Assembly (NCBI RefSeq): GCF_003576645.1
Contig: NC_044919.1
Span: 79,648 to 143,647 of the forward strand
DNA length: 64,000 nucleotides
Direction of reading: 5' to 3'
Source: Ipomoea triloba
Lineage: Eukaryota > Streptophyta > Magnoliopsida > Solanales > Convolvulaceae
This document shows, one piece after another, positions 51,427-62,170 of the stretch; the stretch's first letter is position 1, and each line of letters starts with the position of its first letter. The translations under genes and the position numbers were made by a program. The notes under the pieces are model-generated. The model ran no database searches, was not told where the DNA came from, and worked only from the letters and a program-made list of their open reading frames with translations.

Positions 51427-51944
51427 CCCGGATCTTATATTTCTTTCTATATTATAGCACAGCAGTAACCAATCTCAACTAGATTGGAATTGTCATAGTT
51501 GAGTTGAGCAGGGTAACAAATTCATCTGCTGTTTGGCTGGAATTTGCATTCTTTTTCAAATAGGTGCATAGTGTCTATTGAATTCAACTTGCGATGTAGT
51601 GAAAACTTTACATCATTGTAATTGATCATGGGAATGCTGCTGATACAGATTATAATTTCAATCCATTTACATCATTGTAACTACTCCGTATAATTTAGTC
51701 TATTAACATGTGTATGAGTATGATGTATGAGGCGAATTCAAATATGAAATCTCTAGTAAGAGAAGGGGACCAAATGAAGTGTTGGTTTTACTCGATTAGA
51801 AATAAAGTAATCTTGTGAAAATGCAAGACTAATGAAAATTTAAAATTAGAAATTTTTTGGCGATGCACTTTACAACACCTATAATTGTTGGTTTGTTTTG
51901 ATTTTTTTATTTTTTTCAAAAATAACATATTTTGGAATGACTTA
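51427..51944. other. ATX3 3' region
   Basis: Unique 3' UTR and spacer after the repeat; no gene seen. Confidence 0.5.
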
Positions 51945-53195
51945 GGGGGTGTATTCAATCATGACTTTCATAGAATTTTAAAGACTTTTATGAACTTTAA
52001 AAGTTTGGAGGTATTCAATTCAAACTTTTAGAGAGTATTTAAAAGTCATACGATATTCAATCAAGATTTTTAAAGAGTTTTTAAAAGTCATGTGGTATTC
52101 AATTAAAACTTTTAAAGAATCTTTAAAAGTCATGTGGTATTCAAAAAGTTATGAATTTGTAAGGACTTTTTAATTTTAGAACTTCGGTAGACTTTTATAT
52201 ACTTTTCCTTCTCAAATATAAATAGTTGAAATCCAACCCCCAACCCCAAGATTTCAAAATTTTCTTTCAGAAGGTTTTTTTTCTCTCTCTCTCTATTTAA
52301 ACTCTATTGTTTTCTCCTTATTTAAAATTTTAAACTTTATAAACCTTATACCTAAATTCAATAAATTATTTTTTCTTCATTATCCTATATTTTCTACATA
52401 CCTAAACTCTACCAATTTTTTTCTCTCATAAACTTTACAATCTTCCTCTAAAAATTCAAAATAATATTATTTTTATTTCATTGTTGCTTGTATATTTTGA
52501 TTTTTTTTTTCTATGAACTTTTTATCCCTAACTTCTAAACATTTTATCCTAAATACATGAATTGAGTAAATTTTTTTATCTATTACCGTCAACTTTTACT
52601 ATATGTTTCATAATATTCATATGTTTATTCGTAATATATTTTTTCTTTTTTCTTTTTAACAACATGCTATTACGAATAGTGAACTATTGTTCGCAATAGC
52701 AATTTGAAGCTACAAAGAGAAGCACCTTGTTGTTGTTAGTAGTCCCATATTGTTATTGCAAATAATAGTTCTTTGCTTGATACCTAGCAGTATATCAAAT
52801 AAAATTTTTATATATATTATTAATTTTTTGTATTTTATGCAACTTGTAATTATATTTTTTTTAAATATTAATTTCTCAAGAAAAAGTAATTATATTTTTA
52901 AATATTTTATTTGAACAATTCTATAACTATAAATTTTAGTGTTTAATATTGTTATGAATTGCTTATGAAAGTTTGTAAGGATGTATTCAATTTAGAATTT
53001 TAATGCCTTTTGTAGACTTTTTAAAATAAAAAAGTTGATAAAAGTTTATGGAAGTTTTTTATACAGACTTTTATAAAGTTTTACAAAGTTTTAAAAAGTC
53101 TAGAACGACTCTATGAAAGTCAATAAAAATTTATTAAAATCTATCATTTTAAAAGTTTTTAAAAATCTACAAAAGTCATGATTGAATACACTCCC
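51945..53195. mobile_element. TIR DNA transposon (non-autonomous), GGGGGTGTATTC family
   Basis: Ends are inverted: left GGGGGTGTATTCAATCATGA, right (reverse strand) GGGAGTGTATTCAATCATGA. Subterminal motifs (GACTTTTA, AAAAGTCATG, GGTATTCAAT) are repeated several times near both ends. TTA lies at the left border and TAG at the right, so the target duplication is unclear (3 bp would suggest PIF/Harbinger). The interior is very AT-rich with no transposase frame. Confidence 0.65.
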
Positions 53196-53363
53196 TAGTC
53201 CCTTTGGAAGAGTGACATTGATGTGATGGATTCCCTTTAGACAATATTCATTAATTGATAATATAAGAGTGACTTAGGATCTTTTTTGTTTGTAATAGCT
53301 TAGTTACTTTGCTTGTTAAAAATAAAAAATAAAAATAAGGGAATATAAATTTTATAATGTTAG

Positions 53364-53902
53364 ACATTGTTAGAGTCATTTCCATTTTTGGTCCTACTGT
53401 TATTGGAGCATTGCCAATTTTAGTCCACTTCATTAATTTTTGCCACATTGTGACCAGTCTTATTTAGTTCTTGCCACTTTTAGTCCACCGTTAAAATTTT
53501 TGTCAAATTGCCGTCCAAAATAGGGGTATTTTTGGTCTTTTCATGCTTTGGTCATCTCCTTGACCCTTTGTAGTGGTTTTCCTTATACATTTTCATCCAT
53601 TGAAGAGGTCCGACGAAAGCCATGTGAGCCACATTACAAAGTCATGGCTTTCGCCGGACCTCTTCATTGGATGAAAATGTGTAAGGAAAACCACTACAAA
53701 GGGTAAATGAAATGATCAAAGCATGAAAAGATCAAAATACCCTTGTTTTGAATGGTTATTTGACGAAAATTTTAACGGTGGACTAAAAGTGGCAATGACT
53801 AAATAAGACTGGTCGCAATGTGACAAAAATTAATGAAGTGGACTAAAATTGGCAATGCCCCAATAATAGTAGGACCAAAAATGAAAATGAGTCACATTGT
53901 TA
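53364..53902. mobile_element. Foldback (Mutator-like) element, 521 bp
   Basis: Element 53373-53893 flanked by the 9-bp duplication ACATTGTTA (53364-53372 and 53894-53902). It is almost wholly one inverted repeat: for example TTTTGGTCCTACTGTTATTG at the left answers CAATAATAGTAGGACCAAAA at the right. Arms of about 250 bp meet at a loop near 53622-53642. No coding capacity. Confidence 0.85.
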
Positions 53903-54297
53903 TGACACATGATATATGGATCATTTTGGCAGAATGTATTATACACGGCGGATAGAATTATTAGGCTTTAGCTCACGCCCGGTGTGTATGTAAATTGTGA
54001 ACATTCAAAATCCGAATGGTCCAGAGAATAATTTACGCCCCCATTACAATTAACAATCAGGAATCTATAGTCTAGTAAATATGGTGGTGATGAGCAGTTT
54101 AGCACAGTATAAAACCGTTGCACTTTAAAGTTTAAAGCATGCAATTTCGCATGCGGGAATTTTTGAATTTTAGCTCTGGCGCGGGTATAAAAACGTTTGA
54201 TCCAGCTAGCTTTCTAACAATCTAACCTCCAAGCCTTCCCTTCCAAACTTGCAACTCCACGACCTGAACAAAGCAGCTCGAGCAGAGATAAGAAACA
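53903..54297 (+). promoter_or_regulatory. Promoter and leader of RMF-like gene
   Basis: TATAAAAA at 54186-54193 lies about 105 bp before the ATG at 54298, a good TATA-box position. The foldback element ends about 280 bp upstream of it. Confidence 0.5.
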
Positions 54298-56824
54298 ATG
54301 GGGAAACGGATGCGGAAAATGAGATCGATCCGTTGCTGCGTCTCTCCTCGATTGAAGTTTCTCACTCCTCACAGCATCTTCTCCTGGTTTCTCTCTCTTT
54401 CTCTGTACATTGTTGTATTGTATCTGCATTTCAATGCAAAAACGACTTTGATTGTTTTTTACGTATAAGACTGTGAGTGTGTATGATACTGATTCCTTCT
54501 GTTGCGTGAGTTTGAGTGGTGTACCTAGCTATATGAATTTAGCTCAAATTTCTCTGCCAATACTTAAACTAAACTTATTCTATTTGATTATTGTCCAAAA
54601 CATTGTTCTCTGAATGCCTGTTCTGAGCTTGAGCTTTTCCTCCACTTGCTATGTTTATATGTGATCGAATGCTGATGAGAGGTGAGAAATGTCATGGCAC
54701 TGATCTTTCCTGCTCGATTTGCAAGTTTATTTCAACTCATTCATGCTGCATTATGAATTTCCGTTGTACTAATATCTGTATTATTAGGATGCTTTGGTGA
54801 CTTACTTGTGAAATTATACTAGCTTGAAAGCAATTTTTATGTTATTAACAATTTCCTAGAGACTGAGCTTCCAAAACTGACATTTCATGAAGCTGCAGAA
54901 GCTACATCTGCTATGCAGTTAGATTTTCTGGAAATTATGTTTCTCATTGGTGATTGGTCTACTATTAATGCTCAAGGTATGAAGAGGACACATGGACTGA
55001 GGTTGCTAAGTTTTTGGATGGGAAATCTTTGATAATGCTTGCAGCAACTAGTAAGTGGTTCCATCATATCATCACGGCGGATAATGTATGGAAATATGCT
55101 TGTCTGCGTGACCTTGAGGTTGCTGATCCTGGAAAAGTGGGTTTCAAATGGATGAAGCTATATGCTACAGCCTTTGGTAACTGTTAATCCTTTGTAATTT
55201 ATGCACTGACAATTAACCATGAGCAGTGCCTGTAAGTTTGAGATTGATCTATATGGGAGCTATTTTTCAATCTGATGAACTGATCAATTAATGGCAGATG
55301 GTAGTCACTCTTACATGTTCCGCCAGAGAGATAAGCACATAGGTGAATAGCCCTATGATTCTTTACATTTTCTTTGTTCACTTCAGCTTTACTCTCAACA
55401 AAAGCATTTCATTACAGGGTACTTCATCTCCCTGATTTTTCTCAATAACTTGGCAGACTGGATGCGCGTTGGAGCTTTTGTTTTTGAGTCACAAGCTGCA
55501 TTTGTGACGGAAAATCTGATTGCCCCTTTAAGGATTCCAAAAGAAGAGACAACAGAGAAAATGGTGGAGTTGAATGGTAGCTGTGTGGCAAAGCCTATCC
55601 GAAGTGGGATTTGGCTTGCTGGTAAGTTCATGTCAACTCAGTTTCATATAAAATATGTAAAGAGACTCCAAGAGAGCATTATACATGTATCACCAATGGA
55701 TTTCATCCTTTTCTTGCAGATCTACAACTTGTTCGTTGCCCAGTCTGTGATCTCAATACGTGTGATGGTAAGTAATGCCTTGTGCTATCTTCATGAAGTT
55801 GCATAGCAGGATAAACATTATTCTTTTCAAGGTATTTCAAATTGGCAGTCTAACATCTCAATGTGTCTTCATTGTTCAAAACCAGTGTATGAAAATGGCA
55901 TGATTGATGCAAGTACATTACTCTTCTTAGCAACTATATTAATGCTTAAGAACTTTATGCACAGGACTGTCAAAGATCACATTCCCTATTTTTTACGTGA
56001 AGTTGCAGGATTATAAAGACTAAAATACTGTTTTATGTACCCAGGAACTATGCAGACATTAGATGCAAGACACATTGAATTGTTCCTGAGTGAGGGTTAC
56101 CAGGATGGGAACTGGGAATATGAGTTGCTGGGGTCCCATGAGGTGAAGAAAGAAGCAGATGGAGCAGCTGCTGCAATTTTTGATATCAAGCATCTGAAAG
56201 ATTGCGCCACCAAAAGTAAGTTTTACCAACTCTGTTAACTGATCCTACCAATAGTTCCCGTTCATGTGCATCCGTAGAATTTCTTTTACAGTGATGAACA
56301 AGTCGGCCTACCTCATTTTTATCTTGATTCTCACAAGCATTCACTTATAACTCAAAAAGTCAAAATTGAGATTTAACAATGTGGAATAAAATTTCTAAGA
56401 ACAAGTTCATTTAATTTGACAGTGAGAGTAAGCTGTACAATTATCTTTTTCTTATTTCATTAATGCTTCACAGTGATCCTTGATTTGAATTCATGGAAGG
56501 GAAGACACAATGATTGGCAGCCTAAATCTATTGTAGCTCCACATGCAGTCGCAGTCAACACCAATTTACAGCCAAATGACGGTATAGTTTTCTGAAATTG
56601 TGTAGGGAAGACAGACCATAGTTTCTTTTAGTCAATTCCATGTATTATTACTCATTAGAGAATTAAAAAAATTTAGTCATACTTTGAGGTTTAAGATTAC
56701 TAGCTCTGCATGTGTTTGACTTGTTTAATTCTGGCTTCCAGGTCTTCAAGTGAAATACCACGCCATGAGGGCAGGAAAGGATGGTGAAATAGTTTCAATC
56801 AGAATATCTCAGCAACTACTCTAG
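54298..56824 (+). CDS. RMF: F-box protein, RMF type (At3g61730-like)
   Basis: Eight exons join to 302 aa: 54298-54386, 54977-55176, 55298-55342, 55457-55621, 55720-55767, 56045-56215, 56474-56581, 56742-56824. The N-terminus is basic (MGKRMRKMRSIRCC). A F-box-like motif follows (YEEDTWTEVAKFLDGKSLIM, then NVWKYACLRDL), about residues 31-75. The conserved remainder includes DGSHSYMF, DWMRVGAF, VRCPVCDLNTCDGTMQTLDA and the C-terminus IVSIRISQQLL. It closely resembles Arabidopsis REDUCED MALE FERTILITY, an SCF substrate adaptor acting in the tapetum. F-box proteins pair with SKP1-like ASK proteins and select targets for ubiquitination; targets here are unknown. Exon 1 is the least certain part, chosen because it joins in phase to give SWYEED before the F-box. 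Confidence 0.9.
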
Positions 56825-57438
56825 TCCTGCACAAATAACACCAAAGATTATAAAAATCAACCTCGATATCTTAAAGCTGAATCAGAAATTTGATTTTTCC
56901 TGTATAGTGCGCTGACATTGGATGATAACTCCACAAATAACTATTGTCTTGTCCTGGTGTTGCTCTGCACTGCATACTCATAATTTTAGTCAAGGTATAG
57001 GTACTTTACTTTTCAATTCATATGAGTAACAGAAATAAGACTATTCATCTTAGCATAGGCAAGTATTATGATACTTGCACACACTATTGATTGAGTATAA
57101 ATTGGTGAATGACAGTAGCAATACCATTTCATCTGGCTGAGAGAATGCAGGATTCTTTAATTTTTTTTTGAATGCCTTTTGCTCTCTTTTTGTGATAATA
57201 TGATGTTTTAAACTTGTTCACCAACTCATGGCCAATTACTTTAAAAGTTGAATTTGCCCTTATATTAATTACTATATTATTAGTCATGTATTTTTAATCT
57301 TCTCAAGTTGGTGATTTGGCCCACTGTCTTCCTTGAGCTTTTGACTTTGACAATGTATATAATATCACGGCAAAAACCACGCTTGTTATTTCTGACATAT
57401 CTCCCTTTCAAAACCAGAACTAGTTGTGGAAACACATT
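56825..57438. other. Spacer RMF / ATL genes
   Basis: RMF 3' UTR and the upstream region of the first ATL gene; no gene seen. Confidence 0.5.
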
Positions 57439-58904
57439 ATGGCCATTCTGAAGGTCCTCTTTGTCCTCCCCTTTTTTCTTTCTTCCCTCATATCTGCCAG
57501 AAATGATTGCACTTCTTCCTTTTGTGGGATAAGCCCTTTTCCTATACGATTCCCTTTCAGAATACAAGGCCAACAGCCTGATAATTGTGGCTTTCCTGGT
57601 TTTAATGTTAGATGCAGCAATCAAGGTAAAGCTGTTCTCAGCCTTCCGTATATGGATGATTTCATCATACGCGATATCAATTACGCCAACCAAGAAATCT
57701 TACTCTATGATCCATCTGGTTGTCTTGCAAGTCGGCTTCTAAGCTTGAACCTCTCATCTTCTCCTTTCAAGCCAGCTTATTACCAGAACTACACGTTTCT
57801 TAGTTGTTCTGGCGATTCGATGATGCCTCGGTTAAATGCCATTGGTTGTCTTAGCAACTCCTCTGTCTCCATCTTGGCCACTTCTTTGCCAACTCCTGCT
57901 GGAGAGATGAATTCATGCAGTATTCTCACCACTCTGCAGTTATCAGTGCCTTGGACATCTCAAAACGAGTTTGGGTTTTACTCAGACCTTGGCAGCCATC
58001 TTCTGCTAGCATGGAGTGCTCCGAGTTGTGAGAATTGTGAAGCAAAGGGAGGCATCTGTGGATTCAGAAACGCTACAAGTCAAGAAATTTCTTGCTTTAA
58101 TGCCCCTGGAACAGGTAAAGATCTTCAGAACAATCAGTATGTTTTACTTATTATTTTGAAATTCAAACAAGAGTTTGCTGACGCACTGGTGCCAGAAGGC
58201 AGTTCTGACTTTGGTTTGGTCAGAAAATTCCAAGTTTGGTAGAAGGGTAGCTGAGATAAATTTAATCAGAGCTGGCAGATAATTCCGGAGGAGTGAAAAA
58301 GTCAACTGTAGATAACGGAATTGTGAAGAAACATGGGTTTTTTTTTAGGATTATCATGTCGATCAATTATAGTTGACTGTATTGAAATGTCGGTTTGATG
58401 AAATCTCAAGTCAAATATGATTGATGTATTGTTAATGAATTTTCAGGGTTTTCTGCAGGTGGTCTGCATATTTTCAGAATCATAGCCTTGTCCATTGTTA
58501 TACCCGCGATGACATGTTCGATATGTATATCATGTATAATCTGTCTACGAAACAGAAGTGTGGTGGCGGGCAGAGCCCACCGAAACGGCGGCACAGGCAC
58601 AGGCACAGCTGCGGTAACGCCACAACCAGCCACCATTCATGCAGGGCTGGACGACTCCACCATTGAGTCGTACACGAAAGTGGTGTTGGGGGAAAGTCGG
58701 CGAGTTCCGGGGCCAAACCACACGGCTTGCCCAATATGCCTGGCGGATTATCATCCAAAAGAGACAGTTCGGTGCATTCCGGAATGTGAACATTGCTTCC
58801 ATGCCGAATGCATAGATGAATGGTTAAGGATCAATGGCAGCTGCCCTGTTTGCAGAAACTCACCATCTCCTTCGCCTGATGTTCATGTTGTAGTTAACTA
58901 CTGA
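57439..58904 (+). CDS. RING-H2 ubiquitin ligase, ATL20/21-like (tandem gene 1)
   Basis: Two exons (57439-58114, 58447-58904) give 377 aa. Signal peptide (MAILKVLFVLPFFLSSLISA), then a GUB_WAK_bind-type cysteine-rich ectodomain (CTSSFCGISPFPIRFPFRI; LLYDPSGCL; WSAPSCENCEAKGGICGF). A transmembrane segment follows (IIALSIVIPAMTCSICIS), then a cytosolic C3H2C3 RING near residues 321-363: CPIC, 15 residues, CEHCFH, AEC, 10 residues, CPVC. This is the receptor-like ATL20/21/22 layout, a membrane E3 ligase with a wall-facing domain; substrate and ligand are unknown. Intron 1 falls just before the membrane segment. A NAGNAG-like choice of acceptors (58446 or 58458) would change four residues. The ATG at 57439 gives a clean signal peptide. 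The next gene is a diverged tandem copy. Confidence 0.88.
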
Positions 58905-59067
58905 ACAAAATAAATATTATGCTCTCAAATTTTTGTTTGTTACTAGTATATAGCAAACCTCAATTCAACATTATATTATACAAGTTGTTGATAAAATCAC
59001 CATTTTCAATCCGTTCATTCATTCCAGAAAAAAAAAATCATTAGTAGTAGTGGAAGACTATAATATG
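58905..59067. other. Short spacer after ATL gene 1
   Basis: 3' UTR; no other feature. Confidence 0.5.
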
Positions 59068-59386
59068 TAGATTTGTGCAATTGTTATATCGTGAACCAAG
59101 AACCAAAATGTTCTTTGGACCCTAATCCAATCACATGATTTGATTTTATAATGTATAGAATTCATGTTCATAATACACACACATATACATAAACATAATA
59201 TAAGAAACATGAATTTTATGCATTATGAGCATGAATTATGTGTATTATGTTAAATGCTTAATTCATGTTCATTATACTGCGTTTATGTGTATGTGTATTA
59301 TGAACATAAATTCTGTATTTTATAATGTCAAATTTTGTACTAGTATATTGGATCAGGGTCCACGATGTAAATTGCCTAGATTTGTG
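59068..59386. mobile_element. Mutator-like MITE, family A copy 3 (299 bp)
   Basis: Element 59078-59376 flanked by the 10-bp duplication TAGATTTGTG (59068-59077 and 59377-59386). Ends match copy 1: left CAATTGTTATATCGTGAACC, right (reverse strand) GGCAATTTACATCGTGGACC. The interior has inverted words around ACATGAATT / AATTCATGT. No coding capacity. Confidence 0.85.
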
Positions 59387-60309
59387 TCCTATAGCCTATG
59401 ACTTGAGTTGTATGGGCTTGGGCTCTTCTTCGGATTGGAATCTATAGGGCTGATCAAGGGCCCAACAACCACAACACATGTATTCTTCTTCTTTTCTACT
59501 CAGCTGCAGACCCTACGGCCATTTTCAGATTTTCTCCTCTCCTCTTCTCTCGCCATTGTCCGCAATTTCTCCTTCCCTCTCGCAAATTTTCTCTTCTAAA
59601 CCACTGCCGAATAATTCTTACTGGTTTTTTAAATTGGTTTTTCTGTTTAATTATATTTTACTCTGCACATATATTGATATATATATATATTATCATCATC
59701 CTCGTAGCAATTACCAGAATCTATATATGCATTTTACCAAATATTTAATTAATGGAAGATCCAACTGATTTGAATTTACTATGTCTTATCTATTTGGTGG
59801 CTTTATCAACTGAACCTCAAAGTATAGTCTATCTGAGCTTGTCCCCCCAAAAATATAAGATTATTTGTTTGTGCAGCGAAAAAAGCATATACGTCAGCTA
59901 CATATATACCTTGTCGCTGCACGCATTGGTTACGCGTAACCATGTCATGCTGACTTCTTCTTTGCTGAAATAATCAGGAGAATGACTCCCTTTTTTTCTC
60001 CACTTTAATTAATGGCTTCTTTGTCATCTTAAAAAGCTAGCTAGCTAGCTCAGATGTGATAAAAAAAAATGGCCCATCCAGTCCAGGTTAAAGATGATAG
60101 ATAAAGTTAAAGTGTAGAGCTGAGGAAATTAAGGAAGAAGAAACTAAACTTAGAAAGGAAGAAACTTACCTTAATATTATATCCAAATCCTAGCTGGCTG
60201 GCTGGCTAGTACACATATACTATGCTAGGATCTTTTTATCATCAGATCATATCATTCACTCACTCTGATCTGACATTATTAATTTCTTACTGAAACTGTA
60301 GTATCTAAC
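59387..60309. other. Spacer between tandem ATL genes
   Basis: Pyrimidine-rich at 59485-59600, otherwise AT-rich; the short ORFs are not supported. The last 300 bp are the promoter and leader of ATL gene 2, with a (GCTA)n-type patch at 60037-60049 and a (GGCT)n patch at 60193-60205. Confidence 0.4.
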
Positions 60310-61873
60310 ATGCATATGGCCATTCTCCAAGCCCAAGCCCAAGCCCTCCTCCTCTTTCTAATTTCTTCCCTGTTAATACATGCAATGGCAGGTGATTGTC
60401 AATCATCCAGTTGCAGTGAAGGTGGAGTATCAGTTCGGTTCCCTTTCGGTTTAGAAAATGAGCAGTCTTTCATGAGCTGTGCCTACAATCCTTTGTTCAG
60501 TTTGAAATGCAGCACTAGTAATTCTAATTCTAGTAGCAGTAGCCAACAACGCTCACCTGTGCCTGTGGTTTTCAATCTCCCTTGCTCGGGCGATTTTTTT
60601 GTGCGTAAGATAAACTACCTGAAGCAAGAAATACAACTCTATGATCCATCCAACTGCCTCCCCAAAAGATTCTTGAAATTAGACCTCTCATTTTCTCCAT
60701 TTAAGGCTCTGAATTACAGCAACTACACATTCCTCAGGTGCCCAAAACACGTTGTGAAACAGCCTTCCTCCTCTGTGATTGACTGCCTCAGCAACTCCAC
60801 GGTTTCTGTACTGGCAACTTCTTCTATGAGTGTAGTGAGAGCGATGAATATGTGTGAACCATTCGCTGCTAATTTAAGCGTTCCGGTTTCACAGTCTGAA
60901 CACTGGTTTTCCTCTCATTCTGATTTTAGACTGAGATGGAGTGCTCCAGATTGCAGATGGTGTGAAGCACAAGGTGGTGTATGTGCATTTGCTCCGTTTG
61001 CAGATTATACAATCCAAGATCTGGGTTGCAGTTTCGACAACGCTACTACTCCATCTGGTAAGCTACCTGCCTGCCTGCCTGCCCTTAATTTAGTGATTAT
61101 TCATTCAATTCATCCAATCAGATATATGCATATTTTGAATAGTAAGTAATTGTGGGCTTCCAATTTATATAGGCACCAAGTCATTCATGAAAAAGGGTAC
61201 AAGGATTTTGTGGATAATTGGAGTGTGCATAATTCTCCCGGGCGTAGCATTCATGTCTTGCATGTGGTGTTTGAAGATAAGCGGCGACTATATAAGCAGA
61301 AATTGGCGCAGGCTATACTATAGGAATAGGAGGTCTAGAAGTAGAGGAGGAGGAGGGTCCGAGATGGCAACAACTACTGTGCCAAGACCATTGTTTACAG
61401 CAGAAGCAAGGGCGAGGAGGAATCGTTGTGCCATTTGCCTACAAGATTACCAGCAGACGGTACAGGGGCACAGCTGGCTAATGAATTCTAGATGTCCAGC
61501 TTGTTATTGGGATTCCTCCCCAGAGATGGAGATGGAGACTGGCTGGACTTCTCCAATACCACAGCCCACAATGAGTAGCAGCAGCAGCAGCAGCTTGAGG
61601 AATTCCATGGCTCCTACTAGCACTAGCACTAGCACTACTCATCAGACACTACTGTACACACCTAAGGTGTTTGAAGATAGTGAAAGGCTTCCAAGGCCAG
61701 GCGAGATTAGTTGTGCCATTTGCCGAGACAAGTATGTGGCTCAAGAGAGACTAGGACTGGTGAATGGGTGTCAACACTCTTTCCATGCTCACTGCCTTCA
61801 AAGTTGGTTGGATACCAGTCCTACATGCCCACTTTGTAGGATTTCACTTTCTTCCATTCCTACCTCATTTTAA
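60310..61873 (+). CDS. RING-H2 protein, ATL20/21-like with an extra degenerate RING (tandem gene 2)
   Basis: Two exons (60310-61057, 61173-61873) give 482 aa. Signal peptide (about residues 1-27), GUB_WAK_bind-like ectodomain (CSEGGVSVRFPFGL; IQLYDPSNCL; WSAPDCRWCEAQGGVCAF) and a transmembrane segment (ILWIIGVCIILPGVAFMSCM). The cytosolic part holds two RING-like modules. The first (residues about 333-357) keeps only the outer pairs, CAIC and CPAC, 18 residues apart, and lacks the central CxHxxHxxC. After a Ser/Thr-rich linker, the second (about 428-470) is a complete C3H2C3 RING: CAIC, 15 residues, CQHSFH, AHC, 10 residues, CPLC. The protein is about 105 residues longer than its neighbour because of this. 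It is a likely membrane E3 ligase through the second RING. An ATG two codons downstream (60316) is an alternative start. Whether the first module binds zinc or E2 is unknown. Confidence 0.87.
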
Positions 61874-62170
61874 TTTCTTCCCAAATTCACATATTATATT
61901 TCCACTTCAGTTTTGTAATCTTGAATACCAGACAGAGTATGTATGTAGTTATTATTATTATTATTATTATTCAGATCAGATGGATGCTGCCTTTTCTCAA
62001 CTATTCTTTTGTTTCTGAACCGTGCCAAGAGACAAAGCCAGGACACAGATAGATGATCAAACATTATATTCTTCACCATATATATATAGTCCATTCTTAA
62101 TTTAACTGTGGGCACATGTACGTACAAAACATATATATAAGATGATAAAGTGAAGAAATAGAAAATAATG
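61874..62170. other. Convergent 3' spacer ATL2 / CNGC
   Basis: Contains an (ATT)n microsatellite at about 61948-61970. No gene. Confidence 0.5.

Noticed and set aside
54847..54976. Candidate extra exon in the RMF-like gene (TELPKLTFHEAAEATS)
   Set aside because: The exon 1 to exon 2 join (54386 to 54977) is in phase and gives the expected residues before the F-box; the extra segment has no good donor/acceptor pair in phase.
59408..59973. Three short ORFs between the tandem ATL genes
   Set aside because: Pyrimidine- and AT-rich low complexity with no conserved motif.
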